DNA from: Leptolyngbya sp. BL0902
Lineage (GTDB): Bacteria > Cyanobacteriota > Cyanobacteriia > Phormidesmidales > Phormidesmidaceae
Length of the DNA stretch: 64,000 bases
Reading direction: 5' to 3'
Assembly (NCBI RefSeq): GCF_016403105.1
Contig: NZ_CP046155.1
Location: 2,447,906 to 2,511,905, forward strand
The notes beneath the pieces were generated by a model. It was not told the origin of the DNA and did no database searches. It saw only the letters and a list, made by a program, of their open reading frames with translations. Position numbers and translations under genes: made by a program. This document shows positions 28,059-37,118 of the stretch, piece by piece (the first letter of the stretch is position 1; every line of letters starts with the position of its first letter).

Positions 28059-28676
28059 GGGTGTGTCATCAAATAAGCCAGAGGACGCAAGCAGCCATGT
28101 AAATAGCGCAGAGAAAGGTCTCGGCCAGTTTGTCATAGCGGGTGGCAATGGCTCGGTACTGTTGGAGTTTGGCCAAGAAATTCTCAATCAGGTGACGAGC
28201 CTTGTACAAGTCTCGGTCATCCTTCCGGGGTGTCTTGCGGTTGCGTTTGGGTGGAATCACCACCGTGTTGCCTTGGGCTTCGAGCGGTTCAATCACCCGT
28301 TTGTCGGCGTCATAGCCCTTATCGGCAAACACGGTGTCGGTGGGAAATCGGCCAACAGAACATCCGCCCCATCGAGGTCCCAGGCTTGTCCGGGGGGCAG
28401 ATGAAACCCCGTCGGATTGCCCAAGGCATCGCAGGTGGCATGGATTTTGATGCTTAATTCCCCTTTGCTGCGCCCGATGCACTGGGCCTTGGCATCTCCC
28501 CTTTTGCCCCAGCACTATGCTGGTGGGCGCGGACGATAGTGCTGTCAATCATACCGGGCAAGAGATCCTGGATACATTCCCACTGGTCGTCACGTAGGGC
28601 ATAGCGTCGGGTTGGCATGAGTACGAAGCAAATAAACTGTCACCTCCTCACTGTTACCTAAATCGATGACACGCCC
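28059..28676 (-). mobile_element. Decayed IS5-family insertion sequence (618 bp)
   Basis: The ends are imperfect inverted repeats: GGGTGTGTCATCAAAT at 28059 on the plus strand and GGGCGTGTCATCGATT reading inward from 28676. Both flanks are TA (28057-28058 and 28677-28678), as expected for a TA target duplication in the IS427 group of IS5. The transposase inside is broken and partly deleted; intact relatives are about 850 bp. Confidence 0.8.
28069..28618 (-). pseudogene. IS5-family transposase, deleted and frameshifted
   Basis: Reading from the ATG at 28618, the frame starts M-P-T-R-R-Y-A-L-R-D-D-Q-W and runs to L-L-P-G, then jumps straight to M-I-D-S-T-I-V-R-A-H-Q, so about 70 residues including the first catalytic part are missing. 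A two-base insertion after A-G-A-K-G and a one-base loss before F-P-T-D-T then shift the frame twice. The end F-A-D-K-G-Y-D to the stop is well kept and contains the later DDE-domain residues. It cannot make a working transposase. Confidence 0.85.
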
Positions 28677-28845
28677 TAAAGGCGCAGCCGATGATCCACA
28701 ATAAACGGTGTTCCGACAACGATGGTCAACGCCAAGCTGCCCTAGGGCCAACCCGCCAGGAGGAACGCCCCCTGGGTGGATCTTGGATTTGATCCCTCAA
28801 GATCGGCTGACTGTCACTGCTTACTACTTTGGACTGGGGAGAACT

Positions 28846-30525
28846 ATGGTTGATTTGGCCTCTCGATGGCGCGGTTTATCACGATGGACGATGGGACGAC
28901 GGCGGTTTGGGCGACGTACCCTTCAGTTTGTGGCGCTGTTTAGCCTATGTTTAGGCGTTGCCCTAGGCTGTGCCGGGAACAACCAACCCGCCGCCAATGC
29001 CCCCACCTCAGGATCGAGTAACGGGCGTATTGCCCTGGGTACAACCCTCACTGCCCGCACCCTCGACCCCGCTGACGCCTACGAAACCTTCCCCGGCATT
29101 TTGCTGTTTAACCTAGGGGATCGGCTTTACACCTACACCCCCGGCACCACCGACTTGGTACCCCAACTGGCCACGGATATGCCCGCCATCAGCGAGGATG
29201 GCCTCACCTATACCATCCCCCTGCGCCAGGATGTCACCCTCCACGATGGCACCCCCTTCACCGCCGAGGTGATGGTCTTTTCCATCCGGCGGTTTATGGA
29301 AAATGGTGGCCGTCCGGCCTACCTGCTGTCGGACAAAATTCAGTCTGTGGAGGCAACCGGGGACTATGAACTCACCATTACCCTCAGTTCGCCCTTTGCG
29401 GCCTTTCCAGCCCTGCTGAGTTTTTCAGGCATTACCCCCGTTTCCCCCGCCAGCTACGAAATTGGATCGGGCCAGTTTAACCCCAATACCTTTGTGGGTA
29501 GCGGCCCCTACAAACTTGCCAGCTTTGCCAGCGATGCCATCAAGCTAGACGTCAACGAAGACTACTGGGGCGAGGTTCCGGCCAACCAGGGCATCGACAT
29601 CCAAATTTTCACCAGCCCTGCCAACCTCTACAACACCTTTCGCACCGGTGGCCTAGATGTGGCCTACCAAACCCTCGACCCCGAACAAATTGCTACTCTG
29701 CAACGGGAGGCTGACGCTGGCGGTTGGCAGGTGATTGAGGGCGGCACTAACGTGATCAACTACATGTCCCTCAATCGGCGCATTGAGCCCCTCGATGATG
29801 TGCGGGTGCGGCAGGCCATCGCCGCCATGGTCGATCGGCCCCTGCTGAACAACCGCGTCTTCCAAGGGCAGGCAGAGCCGCTGTATAGCCTGATTCCCCC
29901 CAGCTTTGCGGTGTCTCAGCCCGTGTTTCAAGACGCCCTAGGCGACGGCAACTTTGACAAAGCTCGCGAACTGCTGACCGAGGCCGGGTTTTCGGAAGCT
30001 AACCCCCTCACCGTGGAGATCTGGTATCCCTCCGCTTCCACTATCCGCAGCATTGTGGCCAATACCCTCAAAGAATCCATCGAAACGGCCCTGCCGGGGC
30101 TGGTGACAGTGGATATTCAAAACACGGAGGGGGCAACCCTGTGGCAAAACGTGGGCCAGGGCATTTATCCAATCATCCTCTCCAACTGGTACCCCGACTT
30201 CTACGACCCGGATACGTTCATCCAGCCCTTCCTAGGGTGCGAGACGGGCAGCGTGGAGGCAGGCTGTGAGGAGGGGGCGTCCCAGGCGAATGGCTCCTTT
30301 TTCTACAGCGCCGAGGCCAACGCCCTGATTGCCCAACAGCGGGCTGAGCAAGACCCCGCCGCCCGTCAAGCCATCATTGACGACCTGCAAACCATGATGG
30401 TGGAAGAAGTGCCCTACGTGCCCCTCTGGCAAAATAAAGACTTTGTCTTCGCCCAGGATGGCGTGGGCGGTGTGGGCATTGAACCCAGCCAGCAGTTCCT
30501 CCTCTGGCGCATCACTCGCTCCTAA
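28846..30525 (+). CDS. Peptide/nickel-type ABC transporter substrate-binding lipoprotein (family 5)
   Basis: 559 residues. An Arg-rich start and hydrophobic stretch end in A-L-G-C, which could be a lipoprotein cleavage site. The mature part is a family 5 binding protein: L-D-P-A-D-A-Y-E-T near its start, L-R-Q-D-V-T-L-H-D-G-T-P-F-T-A-E as the SBP_bac_5 signature, and V-R-Q-A-I-A-A-M-V-D-R. Such proteins bind oligopeptides, nickel or opines outside the membrane. No permease or ATPase gene is adjacent, so it may use a transporter encoded elsewhere. The ATG at 28846 is preceded by GGGGAG; the longer frame upstream lacks homology. Confidence 0.88.
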   Translation: MVDLASRWRGLSRWTMGRRRFGRRTLQFVALFSLCLGVALGCAGNNQPAANAPTSGSSNGRIALGTTLTARTLDPADAYETFPGILLFNLGDRLYTYTPGTTDLVPQLATDMPAISEDGLTYTIPLRQDVTLHDGTPFTAEVMVFSIRRFMENGGRPAYLLSDKIQSVEATGDYELTITLSSPFAAFPALLSFSGITPVSPASYEIGSGQFNPNTFVGSGPYKLASFASDAIKLDVNEDYWGEVPANQGIDIQIFTSPANLYNTFRTGGLDVAYQTLDPEQIATLQREADAGGWQVIEGGTNVINYMSLNRRIEPLDDVRVRQAIAAMVDRPLLNNRVFQGQAEPLYSLIPPSFAVSQPVFQDALGDGNFDKARELLTEAGFSEANPLTVEIWYPSASTIRSIVANTLKESIETALPGLVTVDIQNTEGATLWQNVGQGIYPIILSNWYPDFYDPDTFIQPFLGCETGSVEAGCEEGASQANGSFFYSAEANALIAQQRAEQDPAARQAIIDDLQTMMVEEVPYVPLWQNKDFVFAQDGVGGVGIEPSQQFLLWRITRS

Positions 30526-30855
30526 AGTTAGACTCGCCGCTTCGGCACCCTAGGCTCCCTTGGCCACGGTGTTTCAGCCTACACCGGGGGCAACAGCCCA
30601 GGGTGTTGGCCTATGGGGGCTGGGGCTGCAATGTTGGAAATGCAGCCTGGTCAGACGGCTAGCGGGCGGCATCGGGGCTGGCATGGCCCGATACCCCGCC
30701 ATAGTCTCCGCACAGATCGCCATCTCCCTAGCTTTACGCTAGGCTGACACAGTCCTCCTGCCGGAGGAGTTCTCCCCGCAACCAGGGGCAGCCGCACTGA
30801 CCCCATCACGAACCCTTGCCCCGCCTGCACCACCACCGCTAAGGATATTGACACC
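30526..30855. other. 330-bp intergenic region
   Basis: It contains one perfect seven-base hairpin (GGCTGCA and TGCAGCC, 30625-30648) without a T-run. No gene, tRNA or clear promoter is visible. The DUF4168 gene starts at its end. Confidence 0.5.
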
Positions 30856-31353
30856 ATGGTTAGACTGTTTCTTGCGCTAGTCTTGGGCGTTGCCCTCAGT
30901 CTGGGCGGCTATCCCAGTTCGGCCCAGGCTATCGGCTGGCCTAGCCTCCCTGCGGCCCTCACGCCTCCGTTGCCCTCCGTTGCCGCCGCCGTCCCCACCG
31001 GGGAAGTGAAAGCCTTTGCCAAAGCCTACCAGTCGATCCAAGCCATTCGGGACGAAGCAGAGACTAAAATGGCCGAGGCCGTTGAGGGCGCTGGATTCAC
31101 CGTAGAAGCCTTTAACGACCTTGCTGACAAAGCCCTCGCCGATAACGAGCCCCCCGCCGATGCCGCCACAGCAGCCACCTTTGATGGCGTGATTGAGCGC
31201 ATCACCATCCTCCGCCAGGAGGCCGAAGAGACTATGGTTAAGGCCATTGAAAAGGCGGGCATTTCGGTTGATCGGTTCAACGAAATCCTCGACCTCTCTG
31301 ACCAAGATCCCGATCTCTACCAGCGCATCGGCGACCAAATTAACGGTCGCTAG
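30856..31353 (+). CDS. Exported DUF4168-domain protein
   Basis: 165 residues. A signal peptide ends A-Q-A before I-G-W, so the protein is exported. The mature helical part shows DUF4168 features: F-A-K-A-Y-Q-S-I near its start and A-G-I-S-V-D-R-F-N-E-I with D-P-D-L near its end. An internal echo (G-A-G-F-T-V-E-A-F-N-D-L against K-A-G-I-S-V-D-R-F-N-E-I) suggests a duplicated helical hairpin. Function is not known. Confidence 0.85.
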   Translation: MVRLFLALVLGVALSLGGYPSSAQAIGWPSLPAALTPPLPSVAAAVPTGEVKAFAKAYQSIQAIRDEAETKMAEAVEGAGFTVEAFNDLADKALADNEPPADAATAATFDGVIERITILRQEAEETMVKAIEKAGISVDRFNEILDLSDQDPDLYQRIGDQINGR

Positions 31354-31623
31354 GCGCTCGGTTCATCCCGTCAGCGCCCATGATGACTCCTTAACCCAAC
31401 GGGTTGCCAGGGTGCCCATGGGCGTTGCGCTAACAGCAGCGGTCAGCCTGGCCCCATGCCCCCGCTAAAATGCGGCCTTAAGGTATAGCCCTGCTGAAAG
31501 GTGGCCCCATTAAAACCCAATGGCGGCGTGGGCTACCATCGCGCACAAATACCGTACTCAATCCCTGAAATCCTGACTACCATTGAAGTAGCGGTTCATG
31601 GAACCCCGCCCACAAGAGTCACC

Positions 31624-32451
31624 ATGCTTACCACAGCTTGGGTGCCCAACCTCGCTTCAGGCTATCGCACCCGTTTTTCGCTTTTTCCCAGACTTCCTTC
31701 GCCAGAATCTGTGACTGTACCCCCTGCGGCCCCAGGGCTTGCAAGCGCTGGGCCGCGCCCTCTGGAGGTCGGCCCCCAGGCAGGATTGGCGGCCTTGACC
31801 CAGCCGCTCCCCGACCCAGCGCCGCCGCGCCCCCGGCGATCCCCAGAACCTACGGCGGCAACCATCAGCCATGGGGGGGCCGAGCTGCATGATCGAGAAA
31901 CAGATTCCCTAGACGTGCAGCTGACGTTGCCTGTGGATGAGCCAGAGCCCAAACTGCCGGAGATTTCTCCGATGACCCTGGGCTTAGCCACCCAAGATGT
32001 CCGAATGGTACTGCGAGAGCAAACCGAACAAAGTCAGCTACTGACCACAAAACTCAATATTTTATTTGTGGCAAATAGTGCTCTGCTCACTAGTTTGAGT
32101 ATCTCGCGTCTTCTAGTGAGTGGAAATCTGTTTAGCCTAGCGGAAATATTAGGATTTTTAATTAGTTTCTCCCTGCTGATGCGAGCATTTTTGCCTCGCC
32201 AAGTCGCCGTTACGCCCAACTTAGAAGACAGCACATTTTTAGAGCGCTACCTAGCCCTGAGTTCCCAAGATTATCAACTGCAAATGCTGGTCAATTTAGC
32301 GGAAACCTATAATGCCAATAAACAGCGCCTAGAGGATGTCTCCCAAGGGCTAAAATACGCTGCCTACACCATCTGGGCGACAACTGCTATTATGCTGATC
32401 AACATCGTTGCGGTTTATGTTACCAAGAATTTACAAGCCCCGATGCTCTAG
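31624..32451 (+). CDS. Unknown protein with Pro-rich N-terminus and membrane C-terminal half
   Basis: 275 residues from the ATG; a GTG at 31501 is in frame and would add 41. The first half is Pro/Arg-rich and GC-rich. The second half is AT-richer. It has two close membrane helices (around I-L-F-V-A-N-S-A-L-L and E-I-L-G-F-L-I-S-F-S-L-L), a long amphipathic helix (Y-L-A-L-S-S-Q-D-Y), and a final membrane helix near the end. Two helices, a long soluble helix and a last helix recall small membrane effector domains such as SLATT or Pycsar TM proteins, but I cannot show homology. A 145-residue unknown follows after 33 bases. Confidence 0.65.
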   Translation: MLTTAWVPNLASGYRTRFSLFPRLPSPESVTVPPAAPGLASAGPRPLEVGPQAGLAALTQPLPDPAPPRPRRSPEPTAATISHGGAELHDRETDSLDVQLTLPVDEPEPKLPEISPMTLGLATQDVRMVLREQTEQSQLLTTKLNILFVANSALLTSLSISRLLVSGNLFSLAEILGFLISFSLLMRAFLPRQVAVTPNLEDSTFLERYLALSSQDYQLQMLVNLAETYNANKQRLEDVSQGLKYAAYTIWATTAIMLINIVAVYVTKNLQAPML

Positions 32452-32484
32452 AACGTTATCGTTCGTTGATTTAGGGTCTCGCCT

Positions 32485-32922
32485 ATGGTCTCCTCTGATC
32501 TAACCGACAGCCACCCAGCCTTTGAGGTTACGCCCAAGCGGGCTGACGCCTATGCAGTGGAGTCCACGGAATCTAATACGGGAAGTCATGATCCGGGAGA
32601 TCCGGTAGCGGAAAAGCGGGTCGCTTTGCCCAAACCCGACACCAACAACATCACGGTGCTCACCGAAAGCTTACCCAACGACCCCATTTTGCCCTGGCAC
32701 CACTTCGATTCTCCCTGGCTAGAGAAGGAGGAATCCGCCGCCACTGCTCCGAGAGAAGACGCTGCGCCATCCGCCGATGACGATAGTAGTGAACAGCTTT
32801 CCCTGGCGCTTGATGGGGTTACTTCTGCAGAAATGAGGCCCAATTCTGAACTATCGACAGGCCATTCCCTGAAGGCCCACTCCACCGAAACCCCGCCAAA
32901 AATTTTGGAGACAGGGGCCTAA
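32485..32922 (+). CDS. Unknown acidic, probably disordered protein
   Basis: 145 residues rich in Ser, Asp, Glu, Pro and Thr, without hydrophobic segments. The only ordered-looking patch is P-N-D-P-I-L-P-W-H-H-F-D-S-P-W near residue 65-80. It starts 33 bases after the membrane protein gene and is probably co-transcribed with it. I recognise no family. The patch could be a short binding motif; that is inference. Confidence 0.55.
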   Translation: MVSSDLTDSHPAFEVTPKRADAYAVESTESNTGSHDPGDPVAEKRVALPKPDTNNITVLTESLPNDPILPWHHFDSPWLEKEESAATAPREDAAPSADDDSSEQLSLALDGVTSAEMRPNSELSTGHSLKAHSTETPPKILETGA

Positions 32923-33140
32923 GAGGCAGCGGTAAAGGTGGTGAGTCTCACTTTGTAGAAAACGTATTTGAAAACATATTTATAGGCAAGGTTTATAGGC
33001 AAAACGCCTAGGATGGGTCTAGGCGTAACTCCCTTCGAGCCAGATCGCGCGGGCGATGCCTCTGGCCTAAGTTTGTTCTCCGATGAGGGATAGCCCTAGG
33101 CTTGTGGTAACGTCTAGGCATCGACATCCTGAGGTGCCCC

Positions 33141-34010
33141 GTGTTTGCCGTTGCCCTAAAAGCTGGCCCAACTTCCACGTATCTGCTGTCGGATTTAGAG
33201 ACGTCGTCTCAGCTCGAACTGGTGCCTCAGCGAGGGGGCCTTGTCACCCGTTGGCGGGTGGAGGGCCAGGAGATTTTGTACTTTGATGAGGCCCGCTTTG
33301 CCGATCCGGCGCTGTCGGTTCGGGGCGGCATCCCTATCCTGTTTCCCATTTGCGGCAATCTGCCCGATAACCAGTACAGCCTTGATAGCCAGACCTACCA
33401 TCTCAAGCAGCACGGCTTTGCCCGCGATCTGCCCTGGCAGGCCACTGGGCAAGCCACCACTAACGCGGCTAGCCTCACCCTGGAACTGAGCAGTTCTGCC
33501 GACACCCTAGCCCAGTATCCCTTTGCCTTCAAGCTGTCGTTTACCTTTATCCTGCGGGGCCATCGGCTAGAACTCCAGCAGCAGTTCACCAACCTATCCG
33601 ACCGCGCTATGCCCTTCTCTACTGGGCTGCACCCCTATTTCCAGGTCAGCGATAAGCACCAGCTTGAGTTTGAAGTTCCTGCCACTGAGTTCCAAAACCA
33701 TCTGACGGGCCAGGTAGAGTCCTTTGGGGGCCAGTTTGATTTTAGCCAGCCCGAAATTGACCTCGCCTTCCAGAACCTCACGGCAAAGGCTGCCACCGTG
33801 ACCGACCGCCACCTGCGCCGACGGCTCACCCTGTCCTGGAGTGAAGCCTATACTCGCCTTGTTTTCTGGACGGTGCAGGGCAAAGACTACTACTGTCTAG
33901 AACCCTGGACAGCTCCCCGCAATGCCCTCAATAGCGGCGATAGCCTCCTGCTGGTTGCCCCCCAGCAAACCGTGGAGACCTCGGTGCATCTGGCCGTTGC
34001 CTTTTGGTAG
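33141..34010 (+). CDS. Aldose-1-epimerase-like protein
   Basis: 289 residues with a GTG start; GAGG lies a few bases upstream. Galactose-mutarotase fold signs are R-G-G-I-P-I-L-F-P-I-C-G-N near 61-75, the His in L-K-Q-H-G-F-A-R, the second His in S-T-G-L-H-P-Y-F, and the glutamate in C-L-E-P-W. The family interconverts alpha and beta anomers of sugars or sugar phosphates in the cytoplasm. This shorter form resembles the glucose-6-phosphate epimerase branch more than galM; the substrate is uncertain. Confidence 0.85.
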   Translation: MFAVALKAGPTSTYLLSDLETSSQLELVPQRGGLVTRWRVEGQEILYFDEARFADPALSVRGGIPILFPICGNLPDNQYSLDSQTYHLKQHGFARDLPWQATGQATTNAASLTLELSSSADTLAQYPFAFKLSFTFILRGHRLELQQQFTNLSDRAMPFSTGLHPYFQVSDKHQLEFEVPATEFQNHLTGQVESFGGQFDFSQPEIDLAFQNLTAKAATVTDRHLRRRLTLSWSEAYTRLVFWTVQGKDYYCLEPWTAPRNALNSGDSLLLVAPQQTVETSVHLAVAFW

Positions 34011-34030
34011 GGGAAGGCCCAGGGGGTGGT

Positions 34031-34759
34031 TCACAGGGAAATTTCAGTGGGGGAGGCAAGCTTGGTTTCGTAGTAGCGGCAGGCCCAGTAGCCTACGGTA
34101 TAAATGAGCGCGGTGTCTGTGGCCACATCCACCGCCGCCCCCACCAGGGGAACCGGATTGAGCAGGCCCAACCCCGATTTCACCAGGCCCGACGCCGAGG
34201 CCGAGATCATCCAAATCGTCAGCACTTCGCCCCGCCGCGTCCTGTCCTCCGGAGAATAGCCGTAGAGGGCGGCAATGCGGTAGATCATCTGGGCCTGCAA
34301 GGCGGCGACAGCACCCACATCCATCAGCGACAACAGTAGGGTGAGCGGGGGCGCAACGTTAGAGACCAGGCTGACCCCGGCGGCCTTGAGAGCGGTGTCG
34401 GCCATGACCTGCTGGGCCAGGGTGCGGGGGCTGGCCTGGGGATCGGCGTGACGCAGGTAGTCAATGCTCTGGCGCACTTGGTTGACGTTCACTTGGCCCA
34501 GGGCGGCCAACAGCCAGCTCAGCCCCGGCAGAGATGTCATCCCCTCAACCAGGGGATGGGTGGCCACAGGGGCGATTACCTGCCCCACGCTGTCGGTGAA
34601 GGGTTCTAGCCAGGGCTGCAACGGCATCATCACCCCGTTGCCTGCCTGGGCCACGGCGTCATCTACCGCTTGCAGGCCTCCTTGGGCCAAGGCCGCAAGG
34701 GCCTTCAGGGTCTCCTGGGTGAGGTCGGTTGGCGGTGGGGCCGGGTGAGAATGCGCCAT
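34031..34759 (-). CDS. Uncharacterised membrane-associated protein (EcsC/DUF697-like)
   Basis: 242 residues. The C-terminal half (about 120-235) is hydrophobic and Gly/Ala-rich with two or three probable membrane helices, and has a pattern A-L-Q-A-Q-M-I-Y-R-I-A-A-L-Y-G followed by N-P-V-P-L-V-G-A-A-V-D-V. That resembles EcsC-type and DUF697 proteins, whose role is unclear. The N-terminal half is helical and Pro-rich at the start. It lies 12 bases downstream of the sensor kinase gene on the same strand, so the two are probably co-transcribed. Confidence 0.6.
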   Translation of the reverse strand: MAHSHPAPPPTDLTQETLKALAALAQGGLQAVDDAVAQAGNGVMMPLQPWLEPFTDSVGQVIAPVATHPLVEGMTSLPGLSWLLAALGQVNVNQVRQSIDYLRHADPQASPRTLAQQVMADTALKAAGVSLVSNVAPPLTLLLSLMDVGAVAALQAQMIYRIAALYGYSPEDRTRRGEVLTIWMISASASGLVKSGLGLLNPVPLVGAAVDVATDTALIYTVGYWACRYYETKLASPTEISL

Positions 34760-34771
34760 GGGAAGCAGCCC

Positions 34772-36637
34772 TTAACTGGTGGGATAGACCGGGTCTTTAT
34801 CAATCATCACGGGGGCTTGGTAGAGCAGGGCTGTGAAGGCCACGGTAGAACCCAGCCCCTCTCCCATACTAATAAAATGAACCGTGCCGCCCATGGCTTC
34901 GACTAGGCGCTGGGAAATGGCGAGCCCCAGCCCGGTGCCCCCGTACTGCCGAGTGCGTTCACCATCCACCTGACTAAAGGACTGGAATAGGCGATCCTGC
35001 TTTTCGAGGGAGACGCCAATGCCAGTATCCATCACGCTAATTTTTACCGTCCCCGGCCAGGTGGTGCCGTCATAGTCTACTTTATGGGGTTTGACCTCGG
35101 ACTGGATGGTAATACTGCCTTCATGGGTAAATTTTACGGCGTTGCCCACCAGGTTTAGCAGCACCTGCAACAGCCGTTGATAGTTGCCGTTGAGGGTAAT
35201 TTCGTCGCGGGTAGCGGGGAGGAGAATATTAAATTCTAGGCCCTTGTGTTCGGCCATGGGGCGGGCAAAGTTTTCTACATTGGCCAGCAGTTCCTTGAGG
35301 TTGACAGGCCGCATTTCGATCTGCATTTTGCCCGCTTCAATTTTGGCAATATCTAGCACATCGTTAATCAGCTCTAGCAGGTGAATGGCAGACTTGTGGG
35401 CCTCCTGCAAAAATTCCTGCTGTTCTTCGGGGTCGTCGGCCATGCCGTCTAGCACGAGCTTCAGAAAGCCAATGATGCCGTTGAGGGGAGTTCTGAGTTC
35501 GTGGGAGGTATTGGCCAAAAATTCGCTTTTCAGCCGCGAGGCTTCCTCCGCCTGCTGACGAGCCTCCTCCGCCTGCCGCTGGGCCTCCTGAAATTCCTGC
35601 TGCTTTTCTAATAAACTCGCGTTGGCCTGTTGCAGTTTAATCGCTAGGGCATGGCTTTCGGCAAAGCGCTGGGCATGGGCTACGGCGGTACCCACCTGGT
35701 CGGCGAGGTCGGTAATGAGGCCAAGTTCTACCCCTGTCCACTGGCGGCCACCCCAGTCGTAGAGCAGAATAAACCCGTTGATTTGGCTTTGGTAGCGGGT
35801 GGCGACCACCACCGCCGAGGGCTGGCCAGGGGAATGAACGGGGCTGGCGACAGGCACCTGGCTGGGGTCAACGGGAGACAGCACCGCTCCGGCATACTGG
35901 GCCGCCCGTTCCAGGTGCCCCCGTTCGCTCTTGGGCAGGGGTTGCCCCAACCACCGAGGCCCATCGGGCGACTGGATATATTCGGCCACCACCTGGGCCA
36001 AGGAAGAGGCTGGGTCGAGGGCACAAATCAAGCAGCGATCTGCCCGGAACAGTGCCCCCAGTCCCTCCACGGTCTGCTGCTGAATGGTCTCTAAATTGAG
36101 CGTCCAGCGCACATTGCGGGTAATTTGGTTCAGCCGAGGGGCATAGGCTTGGAACTGAGCCAGGGAATTGGCATGGATGGCCTCTGCTGGATCGGGGGGA
36201 GGGCAGGGGGCCAAAATCTCTGACCACAGCGGGGATACCGTCCAGTAGGCCGTAGCGGCAACCCGTCGGGGCTGGCCAGCGGGGGCCAGCAGAGGCTGAA
36301 ACACCCAGGTAGCCTCTAGGCTGTGGGCTCCTAGCGGGCAGCGCCCCGCCCATGGCCCTACCCAGGGCAGCGGGGCACCTTGGCTTTGCAGGGTGGCCAG
36401 CGCCGCCGCAAAGGCATCTACTCGGTCAAAGGCGACCATCTCAATCAGGGGACGACCAACCCAGCTTGCGGCTAGCGTGGTCGGTATCTCGCCCCCAGCC
36501 AAGGCTTGTATGGAGATGACGGCCCCCATGGGGCTGAGCACCAATAACCACACTGGCCCCACAGCAGCACTCTCCACCGGGGGAGAAACCGATGGATCGG
36601 CAGGAGGAAAAACCGGGGGTTGGGGATCAACGCTCAT
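34772..36637 (-). CDS. Soluble sensor histidine kinase (PAS-like, GAF, HisKA, HATPase)
   Basis: 621 residues, no clear membrane helix. A divergent PAS-like part (about 25-140) is followed by a GAF domain (about 175-320) without chromophore cysteines. A coiled coil rich in Glu, Gln and Ala (about 325-365) leads to HisKA with the phospho-His near 379 ([12 protein letters not shown]). The ATPase domain has N-A-V-K-F-T, D-T-G-I-G-V and G-T-G-L-G-L. There is no receiver domain or adjacent response regulator, so its partner is unknown. The signal may be a small ligand or a protein. Confidence 0.9.
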   Translation of the reverse strand: MSVDPQPPVFPPADPSVSPPVESAAVGPVWLLVLSPMGAVISIQALAGGEIPTTLAASWVGRPLIEMVAFDRVDAFAAALATLQSQGAPLPWVGPWAGRCPLGAHSLEATWVFQPLLAPAGQPRRVAATAYWTVSPLWSEILAPCPPPDPAEAIHANSLAQFQAYAPRLNQITRNVRWTLNLETIQQQTVEGLGALFRADRCLICALDPASSLAQVVAEYIQSPDGPRWLGQPLPKSERGHLERAAQYAGAVLSPVDPSQVPVASPVHSPGQPSAVVVATRYQSQINGFILLYDWGGRQWTGVELGLITDLADQVGTAVAHAQRFAESHALAIKLQQANASLLEKQQEFQEAQRQAEEARQQAEEASRLKSEFLANTSHELRTPLNGIIGFLKLVLDGMADDPEEQQEFLQEAHKSAIHLLELINDVLDIAKIEAGKMQIEMRPVNLKELLANVENFARPMAEHKGLEFNILLPATRDEITLNGNYQRLLQVLLNLVGNAVKFTHEGSITIQSEVKPHKVDYDGTTWPGTVKISVMDTGIGVSLEKQDRLFQSFSQVDGERTRQYGGTGLGLAISQRLVEAMGGTVHFISMGEGLGSTVAFTALLYQAPVMIDKDPVYPTS

Positions 36638-36743
36638 CGCGGTTCAGGGCAGGGCCACCACAACATCAAGCTTAGCCACATCCAGCGGAGTTGGGATCGG
36701 GGTTTGTGGGGATTGGGAGCTGGGCTTTTGGAGCAAGGAAAGG

Positions 36744-36989
36744 CTAGTCGTTCCACTCGCCTTTGGGGGGCACCGTGGGGTTGCGGGGCAGGGTGCGTAC
36801 CAGGTCATCTTCTGAGCGCCGATCTCCTCGCAGCCATTGCCGCAGAGCCACTTCAATCACCTTGGCCGGGTCGGGGGTCAGGTGCTTCACTTGGTCGAGC
36901 AATTCTCGGTCGATCTGCACCGACAGCTCGACTTTCCCATCGGGGCCTGGGGTAACGGGGGTTGCAACATCTTCCATAGTTTCGTTCAT
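36744..36989 (-). CDS. Small ribbon-helix-helix-like (CcdA/CopG type) protein
   Basis: 81 residues. The centre reads [16 protein letters not shown] followed by a turn and [10 protein letters not shown], the strand-helix-helix pattern of RHH DNA-binding dimers. The tail ends P-P-K-G-E-W-N-D. Relatives are often antitoxins, but no toxin-sized gene overlaps or adjoins it, so it may be a lone regulator. It is divergent from lepA. Confidence 0.65.
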   Translation of the reverse strand: MNETMEDVATPVTPGPDGKVELSVQIDRELLDQVKHLTPDPAKVIEVALRQWLRGDRRSEDDLVRTLPRNPTVPPKGEWND

Positions 36990-37118
36990 CCGTGGGCTGC
37001 CATAGAACGTTCATGCACCCTTCAAGATTACCCCACTCAGCCCAGCAGCGAAGGACGGGAAGATACCATTACAATAGGTAAAGCCTACAGAATCCCTCAT
37101 TCCCCTGGTACGCCTTTT

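Noticed and set aside
31624-32922. A complete Pycsar or CBASS defence system
   Set aside because: Only an effector-like membrane shape is present; there is no nucleotide cyclase, sensor or accessory gene within reach.
36744-36989. A toxin-antitoxin pair built on the ribbon-helix-helix protein
   Set aside because: No toxin-sized gene overlaps or follows; its neighbours are a histidine kinase and divergent lepA.
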